Below are positions 7,033 through 13,733 of a stretch of DNA of 13,847 nucleotides, one piece after another. A program made the translations under genes and the position numbers. How positions within the stretch are numbered: the first letter of the stretch is position 1; each line of letters starts with the position of its first letter. This DNA comes from an uncultured Eubacterium sp. (lineage in GTDB: Bacteria; Bacillota; Clostridia; Peptostreptococcales; Anaerovoracaceae): the NCBI GenBank assembly GCA_900551775.1, contig URXI01000081.1, positions 1 to 13,847 on the forward strand, written 5' to 3'. The notes below the pieces were generated by a model. The model made no database searches, was not told where the DNA came from, and was given only the letters and a program-made list of their open reading frames with translations.

Positions 7033-7617
7033 ATGGAAGAGAAGTTATCCGAAAAGATTTATGGTGAAATCCGCAGCGGCATCCTTGACGGAGAATATTC
7101 TGCCAGAGACTTTCTCAGCGAGGCGCAGATTGCGAAGAAGTACGGGGTCAGCAAAGCGCCAGTGAAGGAGGCACTCCATACTCTGGCTGATCAGGGATAC
7201 CTGATCAGCTATCCGAGACGTGGATATATGGTTAACACTTATTCAGACGAGGAACTGGACAAAATCCAAGAAATCCGCAAGACACTGGAGGCTCTCTGCG
7301 TCCGTCTCGCCATCGCAAGTGCCAGCGATGAAGAACTTGAGGCATTGCGCTTTTACAGGGATGGAGAGGCTCGCGCTTTAGACCCCAGAGAAACGGTCAA
7401 TTTCAAGTTCCACATTGGACTTGCACGACTGTCCGGGAATGAATTTTTAGTGGACACGCTGATCCCGTTAGTCATCAAGGCATCAATGACCAAAATTAAG
7501 GATGCGCCGGATATCGATAACTTTGATAAGATCATTGACGCCATGCAGGCTAGAGATGAGACAAAGGCGCTGCAGTATCTGGATGAGGATATCCGATATC
7601 TCAAACGGAAACAGTAA
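7033..7617 (+). CDS. GntR-family transcriptional regulator, FadR/FCD subfamily
   Basis: The chosen start is ATG 7033 (194 residues), 8 nt after AGGGGGA (7018-7024); an ATG at 7027 is only 2 nt from that site. Residues about 2-66 form the winged HTH: KLSEKIYGEIRSGILDGEY, SEAQIAKKYGVSKAPVKEALHTL and the wing YPRRGYMV. Residues about 70-190 are the all-helical FCD effector domain (ELDKIQEIRKTLEALCVRLA, then HIGLARLSGNEFLVD). Of the usual Asp/His/His/His metal site only His127 is clear: the Asp is Asn123, and the two later His positions read as Phe164 and Asp186. The effector site may therefore be metal-free. The gene lies directly before the permease operon, which has a matching paired palindrome, so it probably regulates that operon by sensing its substrate or a product. 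Confidence 0.92.
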   Translation: MEEKLSEKIYGEIRSGILDGEYSARDFLSEAQIAKKYGVSKAPVKEALHTLADQGYLISYPRRGYMVNTYSDEELDKIQEIRKTLEALCVRLAIASASDEELEALRFYRDGEARALDPRETVNFKFHIGLARLSGNEFLVDTLIPLVIKASMTKIKDAPDIDNFDKIIDAMQARDETKALQYLDEDIRYLKRKQ

Positions 7618-7655
7618 ATATCTGATGCTGCCTGCAAAAAAAAATAAAGAAAGCA

Positions 7656-7693
7656 AGACTGTATCGTAGCCATAAGGCTGATACAGTTTTTTT
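7656..7693 (+). terminator. Intrinsic terminator of the GntR gene
   Basis: ACTGTATC (7658-7665) pairs with GATACAGT (7680-7687), with an inner stem AGCC/GGCT closing an ATAA loop and a 2-nt bulge. Seven T's follow. It separates GntR transcription from the permease operon, which has its own promoter. Confidence 0.85.
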
Positions 7694-7739
7694 GTTTGCA
7701 ATAAATTTACAGAAAATTTATGAAAGACAGAGGAAATAG

Positions 7740-7768
7740 TTGACAACTGATATCATCAGTGATAATAT
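7740..7768 (+). promoter_or_regulatory. Main promoter of the five-gene operon
   Basis: A perfect TTGACA (7740-7745) is followed at 17 nt by TAATAT (7763-7768). The spacer and most of the -10 are covered by the left operator arm, so a bound repressor would block polymerase. The leader to the ATG at 7837 is about 60 nt and contains the right operator arm. Confidence 0.65.
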
Positions 7769-7809
7769 CAATTTAACAAAAGTTCTGAAATTATCAGTGA
7801 TGATATCAG
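7747..7809. promoter_or_regulatory. Paired inverted operator arms before the permease gene
   Basis: The 20-nt arm at 7747-7766 (CTGATATCATCA then GTGATAAT) is matched in reverse complement by 7790-7809 at 19 of 20 positions. The arms are 23 nt apart and their centres are 43 bp apart, about four helical turns, so two bound dimers would sit on the same DNA face. Each arm includes the 8-bp palindrome TGATATCA. The left arm covers the promoter and the right arm lies in the leader. The adjacent GntR regulator is the natural candidate to bind; this is inference. Confidence 0.7.
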
Positions 7810-7836
7810 AAGAAATGGAAAGGAAATCTTAGAATT

Positions 7837-9213
7837 ATGGAAACAAAAGAAAAAAAGAAAATTGGCTTGCTTGGGGCAATGCTAATGGGTATCGGCTGTA
7901 TTGTCGGATCCGGTATCTTTGGGACTCTGCCCACTGTAATTGCAGAATATGGCGCAGGTGTTATCTGGGCACTGCTGGGGGCGGCTTTCGTCGTGGTACT
8001 TCGCTGTTTGTCGCTGATGTATACCAGTGCGGCTATTCCATCCAGTGCAGCCCAGTTCATGTGGGCGACCAAACTGATCCACCCTTACGCTGGCGTATAC
8101 GTATCCCTGTCGTCGATCTTGATGCCTACCATGGTATCACTGTTCGGTACGCTTTTCGCCATGTATTTTACCCCGCTTTTCCCGGGGTTTGCTATCAGCA
8201 GCACAGCAGCGGCAGTGGGATTGCTAGTAGTGTTCGCTGTCATCGCCTGGTTTGGAAATAAGACGGCTGTTTCAGCGAGCAACATTATGGTTGCCTTGCT
8301 GATGATTGCCATTTTCTTATACATTGTCCTAGGCTTGCCAAACATCGATACAGACAACGTGACCTTTGGAGAAATCATCAAGCCTGGTATTGGGATCAGC
8401 AGTTTGGCAGCGGCAATCGGCGTCCTGACTTCCTCTCTTTCTGGCGCAAGCTCTGTATCACAGATTGCTGACGATGTGAAAAATCCAGGGAAAACCGTGC
8501 CTCTGGCCCTAGTTATCTGTCCGTTGATCGTTGCTGTGGTGTATATCCTCATGGCAGTTGTCACCATCGGCGTGATCCCATCGGCTGAAGTAGAGTCCCT
8601 GTCCCAGGTGGCTTCCCACTTCATGTCGCCGGCACTGTTAACCTTCTTCATCATCGGAGGTCCCATCTGCGGTATCATCACATCCCTGGTTCCCGTAGCT
8701 CTGGCCTGCGTGGCGCTATTTGAGTTTTCCGCTCGTGAAAAGGTCTATCCGGCTATCCTTGCAAAAAAGAATAAGCACGGAGTCGCATATTGGAGCCTTT
8801 TCATCGTCATGGCCATCGCCATCGGCATCTGTGCCACAGGCGCTACTTTCGGCGTTATTATGACAGTGTTCTCCTTCTGCAATACCATATCCGAACTGCC
8901 CAATGCGTTGTCTCCATTATTTGCACATAGAAAATATCCTAAGTGCTGTGATCATTCCAGTGTGAAGATGGGCGTGAAGACGGCACAGGCGTTGGCACTT
9001 CTCACTTGCGCCGTTTGTCTCTATCTCAGCGTGCAGATGGCATTGACCTTAGACCTAAAAACAGTGGCGTTGATTCTGGCAGTCTACGTGATCGGCTACA
9101 TATACTTCTTTATCCGTGCAAAGTATCTGAAAGGCAAGGGGGGGGATTTGATGGAAGAGCTGAGAAAGCCTTACGCGCCTTGGGAAGAAAAGGAAGCGGA
9201 ATATGATGATTGA
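7837..9213 (+). CDS. APC-superfamily amino acid permease
   Basis: This 458-residue inner-membrane transporter has about 12 membrane helices. Helix 1 contains the substrate-binding motif GCIVGSGIFGTLP, characteristic of the amino acid-polyamine-organocation superfamily, and a conserved acidic motif QIADDVKNPGKTVPLAL follows helix 6, as in other members. It probably imports an amino acid or small related compound by proton symport or exchange; the exact substrate cannot be read from sequence. AGGA lies 12 nt before the ATG, a rather long spacing. It is the first gene of a coupled operon, overlapping the PLP enzyme gene by 11 nt, which suggests the imported compound feeds the downstream enzymes. 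The cytoplasmic C-terminus is strongly charged (LRKPYAPWEEKEAEYDD). Expression is likely controlled at the paired operator upstream. Confidence 0.92.
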   Translation: METKEKKKIGLLGAMLMGIGCIVGSGIFGTLPTVIAEYGAGVIWALLGAAFVVVLRCLSLMYTSAAIPSSAAQFMWATKLIHPYAGVYVSLSSILMPTMVSLFGTLFAMYFTPLFPGFAISSTAAAVGLLVVFAVIAWFGNKTAVSASNIMVALLMIAIFLYIVLGLPNIDTDNVTFGEIIKPGIGISSLAAAIGVLTSSLSGASSVSQIADDVKNPGKTVPLALVICPLIVAVVYILMAVVTIGVIPSAEVESLSQVASHFMSPALLTFFIIGGPICGIITSLVPVALACVALFEFSAREKVYPAILAKKNKHGVAYWSLFIVMAIAIGICATGATFGVIMTVFSFCNTISELPNALSPLFAHRKYPKCCDHSSVKMGVKTAQALALLTCAVCLYLSVQMALTLDLKTVALILAVYVIGYIYFFIRAKYLKGKGGDLMEELRKPYAPWEEKEAEYDD

Positions 9214-10396
9214 TTTTAGCAAGACTATAGCTGACTTCCGCTCCCATGTCCCTGTTATCAGGGACTGGGCCTACTTTGAAACGGGAAGTACAGGACTGGT
9301 TCCCGACTTCGTCTATGAAGGGATCCGCAGGTATATGGACGATCGATACCGTAGAGGTGGAGACTCTCTGTGGGTCTATGAGGAGGAGACGGTAGGGACG
9401 CTGCATATGCTGCAGCGTTCTAAAGAAGCCATTGCAGAGATGATTCACTGCAAGCCGTCAGAAATCGCCTTTGGCCTGAGCTCCACCCAATTGTTCACCA
9501 TGGTCACAGAATGTATCGACTATGCAGAGGATGATAACATCGTTACAGTAAATAAAGGCTGGATCGGCAGCCGTTTTGCCTGGCAGAAACGGGAGGCCGA
9601 GGGCCTGGAAGTCCGTTACGTGGAGCCGGACAAAGGCATGGTTACTGTAGAACAGATTATGGCTCTTTGTAATGAACATACCCGCGCTGTGGCTGTCAAT
9701 CTGGTGGAAAGCAACACCGGTTATAGGATGGATATGGACACTTTGGGTTCGTTCTGTGCAGAGAGAGACATTTTGCTCTACGTCGACGGCGTTCAGGCTC
9801 TGGGCGCCCTGGAGGTGAATGTGGAGAAGCAGCATATCGACTTTCTTGTAGGTAACGATTACAAGTGGATGATGAACTTCTGCGGCACGGGTTATGCCTA
9901 TGTCAGTCCAAAGGTGCAGAAGCTGATCCGCCACTGGGGCGCAGGCTGGATGTCAGATGCAGATCGTTTCAATACGGCAAAGGATCGGTTGGATTTGAGA
10001 AAAGATGCAGGTCGATTTGAGATCGGACACCAGCATAACGATGGAATCTACGGTCTGAGCCTTGTGGCCATGCAGAACAACCGCCTGGGCCTATCCAATA
10101 TCGAAAACTACGTTTGCAGTCTGGCAGACTATTTTTGCAGCAAAATAGAAGAGACTGATGGAATTCGTCTCCGTTACGATTTCCCCAAAAAGAACCGCTG
10201 CCAGATCGTGGTGGTGAAGCTGGATAATGGCCTTGGAGTCACTGACGAGGATTTTGCAGCTGCCAAAGTCTTCGCCCATACAGGGGAGCCGGACGAAAAC
10301 GGAGAAAGAGAGATGCGAATCTGTTTCCATTATTACAATAACAGAGAAGATATCGACCGCTTTTTTGCGGTACTGAAGAAAGGAATAGAAAGATGA
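9203..10396 (+). CDS. PLP-dependent class V aminotransferase-fold enzyme
   Basis: This 397-residue, cytoplasmic, fold-type I enzyme has YVDGVQALGALEV (193-205) with the pyridine-nitrogen Asp195, the cofactor lysine Lys221 in GNDYKWMM, RFEIGHQHNDG (271-281) where the common FExGT motif has His for Thr, and MRICFHYYNNREDID near the end. The NifS-type catalytic Cys loop is not evident, so a cysteine desulfurase is unlikely. Isopenicillin-N-epimerase-like, lyase or kynureninase-like reactions remain possible. The neighbouring RidA gene suggests that its reaction releases an enamine or imine, as in beta-elimination. It overlaps the permease by 11 nt (AAGGAAG just upstream) and RidA by 4 nt. ATG 9206 is an alternative start one codon later. 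The substrate is unknown. Confidence 0.88.
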   Translation: MMIDFSKTIADFRSHVPVIRDWAYFETGSTGLVPDFVYEGIRRYMDDRYRRGGDSLWVYEEETVGTLHMLQRSKEAIAEMIHCKPSEIAFGLSSTQLFTMVTECIDYAEDDNIVTVNKGWIGSRFAWQKREAEGLEVRYVEPDKGMVTVEQIMALCNEHTRAVAVNLVESNTGYRMDMDTLGSFCAERDILLYVDGVQALGALEVNVEKQHIDFLVGNDYKWMMNFCGTGYAYVSPKVQKLIRHWGAGWMSDADRFNTAKDRLDLRKDAGRFEIGHQHNDGIYGLSLVAMQNNRLGLSNIENYVCSLADYFCSKIEETDGIRLRYDFPKKNRCQIVVVKLDNGLGVTDEDFAAAKVFAHTGEPDENGEREMRICFHYYNNREDIDRFFAVLKKGIER

Positions 10397-10860
10397 ATGA
10401 AATTGAAAAGAACCTTGAAAATTTAGGAATCACATTGGATGCAGGACCGGAACCCATGGCCAACTATGTAAGCGTGCAGAAGGCAGGAAATATCTGGTTT
10501 TTCTCTGGAGCAGGTCCCTTTGAACACGGTAAACCGGCAGTGTTCGGCAGGCTGGGCGAAAATATGACCACCCAGGAAGGCTATAACGCGGCAAGACTTT
10601 CAGGCATCAATCTCCTGGCTATTTTAAAGAGAGAGCTTGGTGGTGACTGGGATCGTCTGGATCAGATTGTGAAAATCCAAGGGTTTGTCAATAGCACCAA
10701 CGACTACTTTGAGCAGCCAGCCGTCATTAACGGGGTATCGGATTTGCTTGTAGAAGTGCTGGGGGACAGAGGCCGTCATGCCCGTACGGCGGTGGGCACC
10801 AATGTGCTGCCATTCCGTATTCCATTGGAAGTAGAGATGATTATCAAAGTAAAGTATTAA
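10393..10860 (+). CDS. RidA/YjgF-family enamine/imine deaminase
   Basis: RidA proteins are small cytoplasmic trimers that hydrolyse reactive enamine/imine intermediates, such as 2-aminoacrylate, released by PLP enzymes. At 155 residues this is the longer type (YjgF_endoribonc-like) rather than the roughly 128-residue E. coli RidA. The key arginine is kept as Arg131 in HARTAVGTNVLP, and Glu146 in PLEVEMI lies 15 residues later, the same spacing as Arg105 and Glu120 in E. coli RidA. The E. coli Cys107 position is Ala here. The start overlaps the PLP enzyme stop (ATGA), with an AAAGGAA site just upstream, so the two are made together. This supports a direct link in which RidA removes the product of the PLP enzyme. 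It could instead be a paralogue with another hydrolase activity. Confidence 0.9.
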   Translation: MNEIEKNLENLGITLDAGPEPMANYVSVQKAGNIWFFSGAGPFEHGKPAVFGRLGENMTTQEGYNAARLSGINLLAILKRELGGDWDRLDQIVKIQGFVNSTNDYFEQPAVINGVSDLLVEVLGDRGRHARTAVGTNVLPFRIPLEVEMIIKVKY

Positions 10861-10888
10861 TACATTTTGTCATGACGGGAGGATTATA

Positions 10889-12292
10889 ATGGAAGGATTC
10901 AGACCTTTTCATTGGGAAGAAAAAAAGCAGGCGTCATCGGGCGCAGAGTATCTGGTACGGATTGGGGACTTCGTCCTTGCGGATGAAAACGGGGAGCCAG
11001 AAGCGACCATGTACAGTTATTCTTATATCGGGCTGCCAGAGGAGAAAGAAAAACCTGTAGTCTTTGCCTATAACGGAGGCCCAGGTGCGGCAAGCAGCTG
11101 GCTGCATATGGGAATCCTGGGTCCTAAGATCATAGAAATTCCGGGTTATCCAGAGGTAAAACGTCCGGCAGATTTCACTTTTGGGGAAAACGAGGATTTT
11201 CTGATCGATACCTGTGACCTGGTGCTTATCGATCCGGTAGGCACAGGTTATACACAGGTGATCAAGGAGGGCGCTGAAGACAAGTATTATGCTGTAGGCA
11301 GCGACGGCGAAGCTTTTGCCCGGTTCATCGCTGATTGGCTGCAGAAAAACGACAGGCATGATGCGCCGGTGTACCTGCTGGGGGAAAGCTACGGCACCAT
11401 CCGCAATGTGGTTCTGGCTGACCTGCTGCCCGAATCAGTCAATCTGAAAGGCATCATCAGTGTGGGAACCTCTCTCAATGTGGGAGCAAGGGGAAGCCTG
11501 CCTGTGGAACCAAACGTGCGGCGCCTCGGTGCCAATGCCGCAGGCTGCTGGTATCATTACCACCAGAAAGACTACAGGGAGGAGGACTTCATTGCAGAAG
11601 CCATGGGATTTGCATATGGGGAATATGCAAAGGCTCTGCTGATGGGCAGCCGTCTTCCTAAGGCACAGCAGGAAGAGGTCTTGGACAAGCTGGCATTTTA
11701 CAGCGGTTTGGAGAAAGAACTGCTGAGAAAGCAAAACCTGCGGTTCAATGAGATGGATTTCATGACCCGCCTCTGCCCGGGCTGCTTCGTCAGCATGTAT
11801 GATAGCCGCATGACCCTGCCGCTAGAGGATGACCCCGCCTCAGGCGAGAAAGCCAATGTTGATATCGTTTTGCCCAAGGAGGAACAGGAGCCGTTCATGA
11901 GCTGTATCGGCACTTCCATCGACAGATGTCTTGAGCAGTATTACGATGAGGAGCTGGAAAGACCGTCAGGACGCAATTACCAAAACGAAACGATGGCCAT
12001 CGGTGTGGGTTGGGACTATGGGTCTTACAAAAAAGACACCCTGGCTCTGCCAGAGGAACTGATGAGGGAGAAAAAGGGTCTGCGCTTTCTCTTCGTCAAC
12101 GGACGGTTTGACCTGTCATCAACCTTTGATTTCATGACTTATTATCTGTCCCAGTATGACTTGCCAAAGGACCGGATTGCAGTCAAGGTGATTGAATCTG
12201 GGCATGCCTCCTATATTGGAGAGGGAAAAGCAAAGGAACTCAGTGAGGCTGTGCGGGCCTTTGTTGAAAACGGCGAGGAGGAAATCGGATGA
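10889..12292 (+). CDS. Serine carboxypeptidase-like peptidase, family S10
   Basis: This 467-residue alpha/beta-hydrolase cleaves C-terminal residues from peptides in known family members. NGGPGAAS (62-69) supplies the oxyanion hole and carboxylate-binding Asn; GESYGT (165-170) carries nucleophile Ser167; NGRFDLSSTF (404-413) carries Asp408; SGHASY (437-442) carries His439. All triad residues are present. The N-terminus (MEGFRPFHWEEKK) is charged, with no signal peptide, so the enzyme should be cytoplasmic; most characterised S10 enzymes are secreted, periplasmic or vacuolar and act at acid pH. GGAGGA is 5 nt before the ATG; the gap from RidA is 28 nt and the next gene overlaps by 4 nt. Its operon place suggests it processes the imported or derived substrate. 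An acyltransferase or esterase role cannot be excluded. Confidence 0.9.
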   Translation: MEGFRPFHWEEKKQASSGAEYLVRIGDFVLADENGEPEATMYSYSYIGLPEEKEKPVVFAYNGGPGAASSWLHMGILGPKIIEIPGYPEVKRPADFTFGENEDFLIDTCDLVLIDPVGTGYTQVIKEGAEDKYYAVGSDGEAFARFIADWLQKNDRHDAPVYLLGESYGTIRNVVLADLLPESVNLKGIISVGTSLNVGARGSLPVEPNVRRLGANAAGCWYHYHQKDYREEDFIAEAMGFAYGEYAKALLMGSRLPKAQQEEVLDKLAFYSGLEKELLRKQNLRFNEMDFMTRLCPGCFVSMYDSRMTLPLEDDPASGEKANVDIVLPKEEQEPFMSCIGTSIDRCLEQYYDEELERPSGRNYQNETMAIGVGWDYGSYKKDTLALPEELMREKKGLRFLFVNGRFDLSSTFDFMTYYLSQYDLPKDRIAVKVIESGHASYIGEGKAKELSEAVRAFVENGEEEIG

Positions 12293-13464
12293 TACTGAAA
12301 AACTGCAGACTGATTGCATCCCTGGCAGGTGGAATTGCCAGTGATGCAGGCTATGTGCAAATTGAAGAAGGAAAGATTGAGTTTGTAAGCGGGGAACCTT
12401 ATACAGGAAAGGAGGCGGACGTTGACTGTCAGGGCATGACCCTCCTTCCAGGTCTTATTGATCTTCACACCCATATTCCGGATTTCGGCGGTATTGCGGC
12501 GAACTGTGCAAATGACCCGATGCAGGTTTTGATAGAAGCTGCAGTGCAGGCCGCATCGTATCTGGATTATGGCTTTACCACCGTCCGTGACTGCGGAAGC
12601 ATTGGAAGGGCGGCAAACTACGTCCGTGAGATGATTGGGCGCGGATTGATCCAGGGGCCGGATATCCTGGCGTGCGGTAACACCCTCATGCCCAGTGTCA
12701 TCAGTGAGGAAAGCAGCCTTGGACCGATGATTCACTTCTGCGATGGTGAAGAAGCTTTCCGCAAAGGGGTCAGAGAAGAGGTCGCCCATCAGGCGGATTT
12801 TATCAAAATCTACGCTTCCGGCTCCGCATTCAACCCCAAAGGCGCGCCGAAGAATCCCATCATGACCCAGGAAGAAATTTTGACGGCAGTGGAGACAGCC
12901 AGGGCAAATGATCTCTATGTGGCGGCTCATTGCCATGCCGACAGCGCCATTAGAACCTGCATAGAGAGCGGCGTGCGCACCATCGAACATGGAACTTATA
13001 TGAGTGAAGGAACCATAGAACTCCTTTGCCGGACAGAAGATGCTTATCTGGTGCCTACCATGGCAGCCATGTATGTCAGCCAGACAGAGCCGGAAGCGAG
13101 AGCCTTCTGGCTGGAGCGGCTGAATCCGATGCTGGTGCAGTGTTCTGCGGCTATGGAATCCGCATATCATGCAGGCGTGAAAATAGGATTTGGAACAGAT
13201 TGCGCTCCGAAATCCACGCAGTATGAGAAGGGGATCGAATTTCAGATGCGGAAAGAAAACTGCCACATGCAGGATGAGGACATTCTCCTGCAGGCTACCA
13301 AGAACAGTGCGGAAATTGCAGGAATCAGTGAACAAGTGGGAGAAATCCGACCGGGCCTCACGGCAGACCTGATTCTGGTGGACGGAAACCCGGACCAGGA
13401 TATTTCTGTCATGTATGGAAAACCTGTGAAGGTCTGGAAAAAAGGCAGACTGTGCAGATCCTAA
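12289..13464 (+). CDS. COG1228-type amidohydrolase, probable Xaa-Pro-like dipeptidase
   Basis: This 391-residue member of the amidohydrolase superfamily has a metal-dependent TIM-barrel fold. Metal ligands are visible in order: LHTHIPDF (His60, His62), FIKIYASGS (Lys173, probably carboxylated), AHCHADSA (His214 or His216), EHGTYMSEG (His234) and FGTDCA (Asp304). PGLIDLHTH and the C-terminal GEIRPGLTADLILVDGNP complete the flanking beta-sandwich. This set resembles COG1228 enzymes, some of which were shown to be prolidases acting on Xaa-Pro or Xaa-Arg dipeptides; others act on cyclic amides. AGGAGG (12276-12281) lies 7 nt before the ATG, which overlaps the S10 stop (ATGA). It is the last gene of the operon. 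Coupling to a carboxypeptidase and permease favours a dipeptidase or N-acyl amino acid hydrolase, but the substrate is not determined. Confidence 0.9.
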   Translation: MILKNCRLIASLAGGIASDAGYVQIEEGKIEFVSGEPYTGKEADVDCQGMTLLPGLIDLHTHIPDFGGIAANCANDPMQVLIEAAVQAASYLDYGFTTVRDCGSIGRAANYVREMIGRGLIQGPDILACGNTLMPSVISEESSLGPMIHFCDGEEAFRKGVREEVAHQADFIKIYASGSAFNPKGAPKNPIMTQEEILTAVETARANDLYVAAHCHADSAIRTCIESGVRTIEHGTYMSEGTIELLCRTEDAYLVPTMAAMYVSQTEPEARAFWLERLNPMLVQCSAAMESAYHAGVKIGFGTDCAPKSTQYEKGIEFQMRKENCHMQDEDILLQATKNSAEIAGISEQVGEIRPGLTADLILVDGNPDQDISVMYGKPVKVWKKGRLCRS

Positions 13465-13497
13465 GAAGAATGAACACGAATAGGTAATACCCGATTG

Positions 13498-13543
13498 AAG
13501 AGCTCCTCGTTGCGACTAAATTCAGTTGCAATGAGGAGCTCTT
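13498..13543. terminator. Long hairpin after the operon, terminator-like without a T-run
   Basis: The arms 13498-13517 and 13524-13543 pair over 20 bp with two G-U pairs around the loop AAATTC; 11 outer pairs contain AAGAGCTCCTC/GAGGAGCTCTT. It lies 33 nt after the amidohydrolase stop and probably ends the operon or protects its 3' end. No T-run follows on either strand (only CTTATGTT), so intrinsic termination may be poor. Confidence 0.6.
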
Positions 13544-13553
13544 ATGTTATACT
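13526..13553 (+). promoter_or_regulatory. Promoter nested in the right arm of the hairpin
   Basis: TTGCAA (13526-13531), a 16-nt spacer and TATACT (13548-13553) with an extended TGT (13545-13547) form a good promoter directed at the ATG at 13574. The -35 and much of the spacer lie inside the hairpin right arm. Confidence 0.5.
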
Positions 13554-13573
13554 AGACAAAAGGAGAAACTGAT

Positions 13574-13733
13574 ATGAAAAATACAATTGCATATAAAGGA
13601 TATATAGGGAGTGTGGAGTTTTCTGAAAAAGACACTCTCCTCGACTATGACATTATCATTTACGATGTAGAGGGTAAAGGCAATCGCCTGCCTACAGATA
13701 TAGCATTTTTTAGATCAGAGAAAGAGGTACAAT
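13574..13733 (+). pseudogene. HicB antitoxin-like N-terminal remnant
   Basis: From ATG 13574 (AAAAGGAG ends about 9 nt upstream) the frame reads MKNTIAYKGYIGSVEFSEKD. The segment YKGYIGSVEFSEKD is the signature N-terminus of HicB-like antitoxins, which normally continue with a stretch like xFxGKVxGIxxLxSYEG. Here it continues TLLDYDIIIYDVEGKG, which does not fit, and no HicB core or C-terminal DNA-binding motif follows. No HicA toxin gene is visible upstream. The frame stays open past the window end, but from 13734 it runs out of frame beneath the start of another gene. I infer a truncated or recombined remnant whose promoter and ribosome binding site are intact; a short functional protein cannot be excluded. 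The feature end is set at the start of the next gene. Confidence 0.55.

Noticed and set aside
7769..7836. Possible riboswitch or attenuator in the operon leader
   Set aside because: The leader is too short for a known class and its structure is explained by the right operator arm; no terminator follows it before the ATG.
8085..8681. Minus-strand open frame of 198 codons inside the permease gene
   Set aside because: It is antisense to a clear multi-helix permease; the composition is an artefact of reversed hydrophobic codons.
12211..13335. Long open frame on the minus strand (374 codons) opposite the amidohydrolase gene
   Set aside because: It is a shadow frame: the plus strand encodes a complete enzyme with all metal ligands, while the antisense product shows no recognisable motif and is rich in Cys, His and Phe, as expected for reverse reading.
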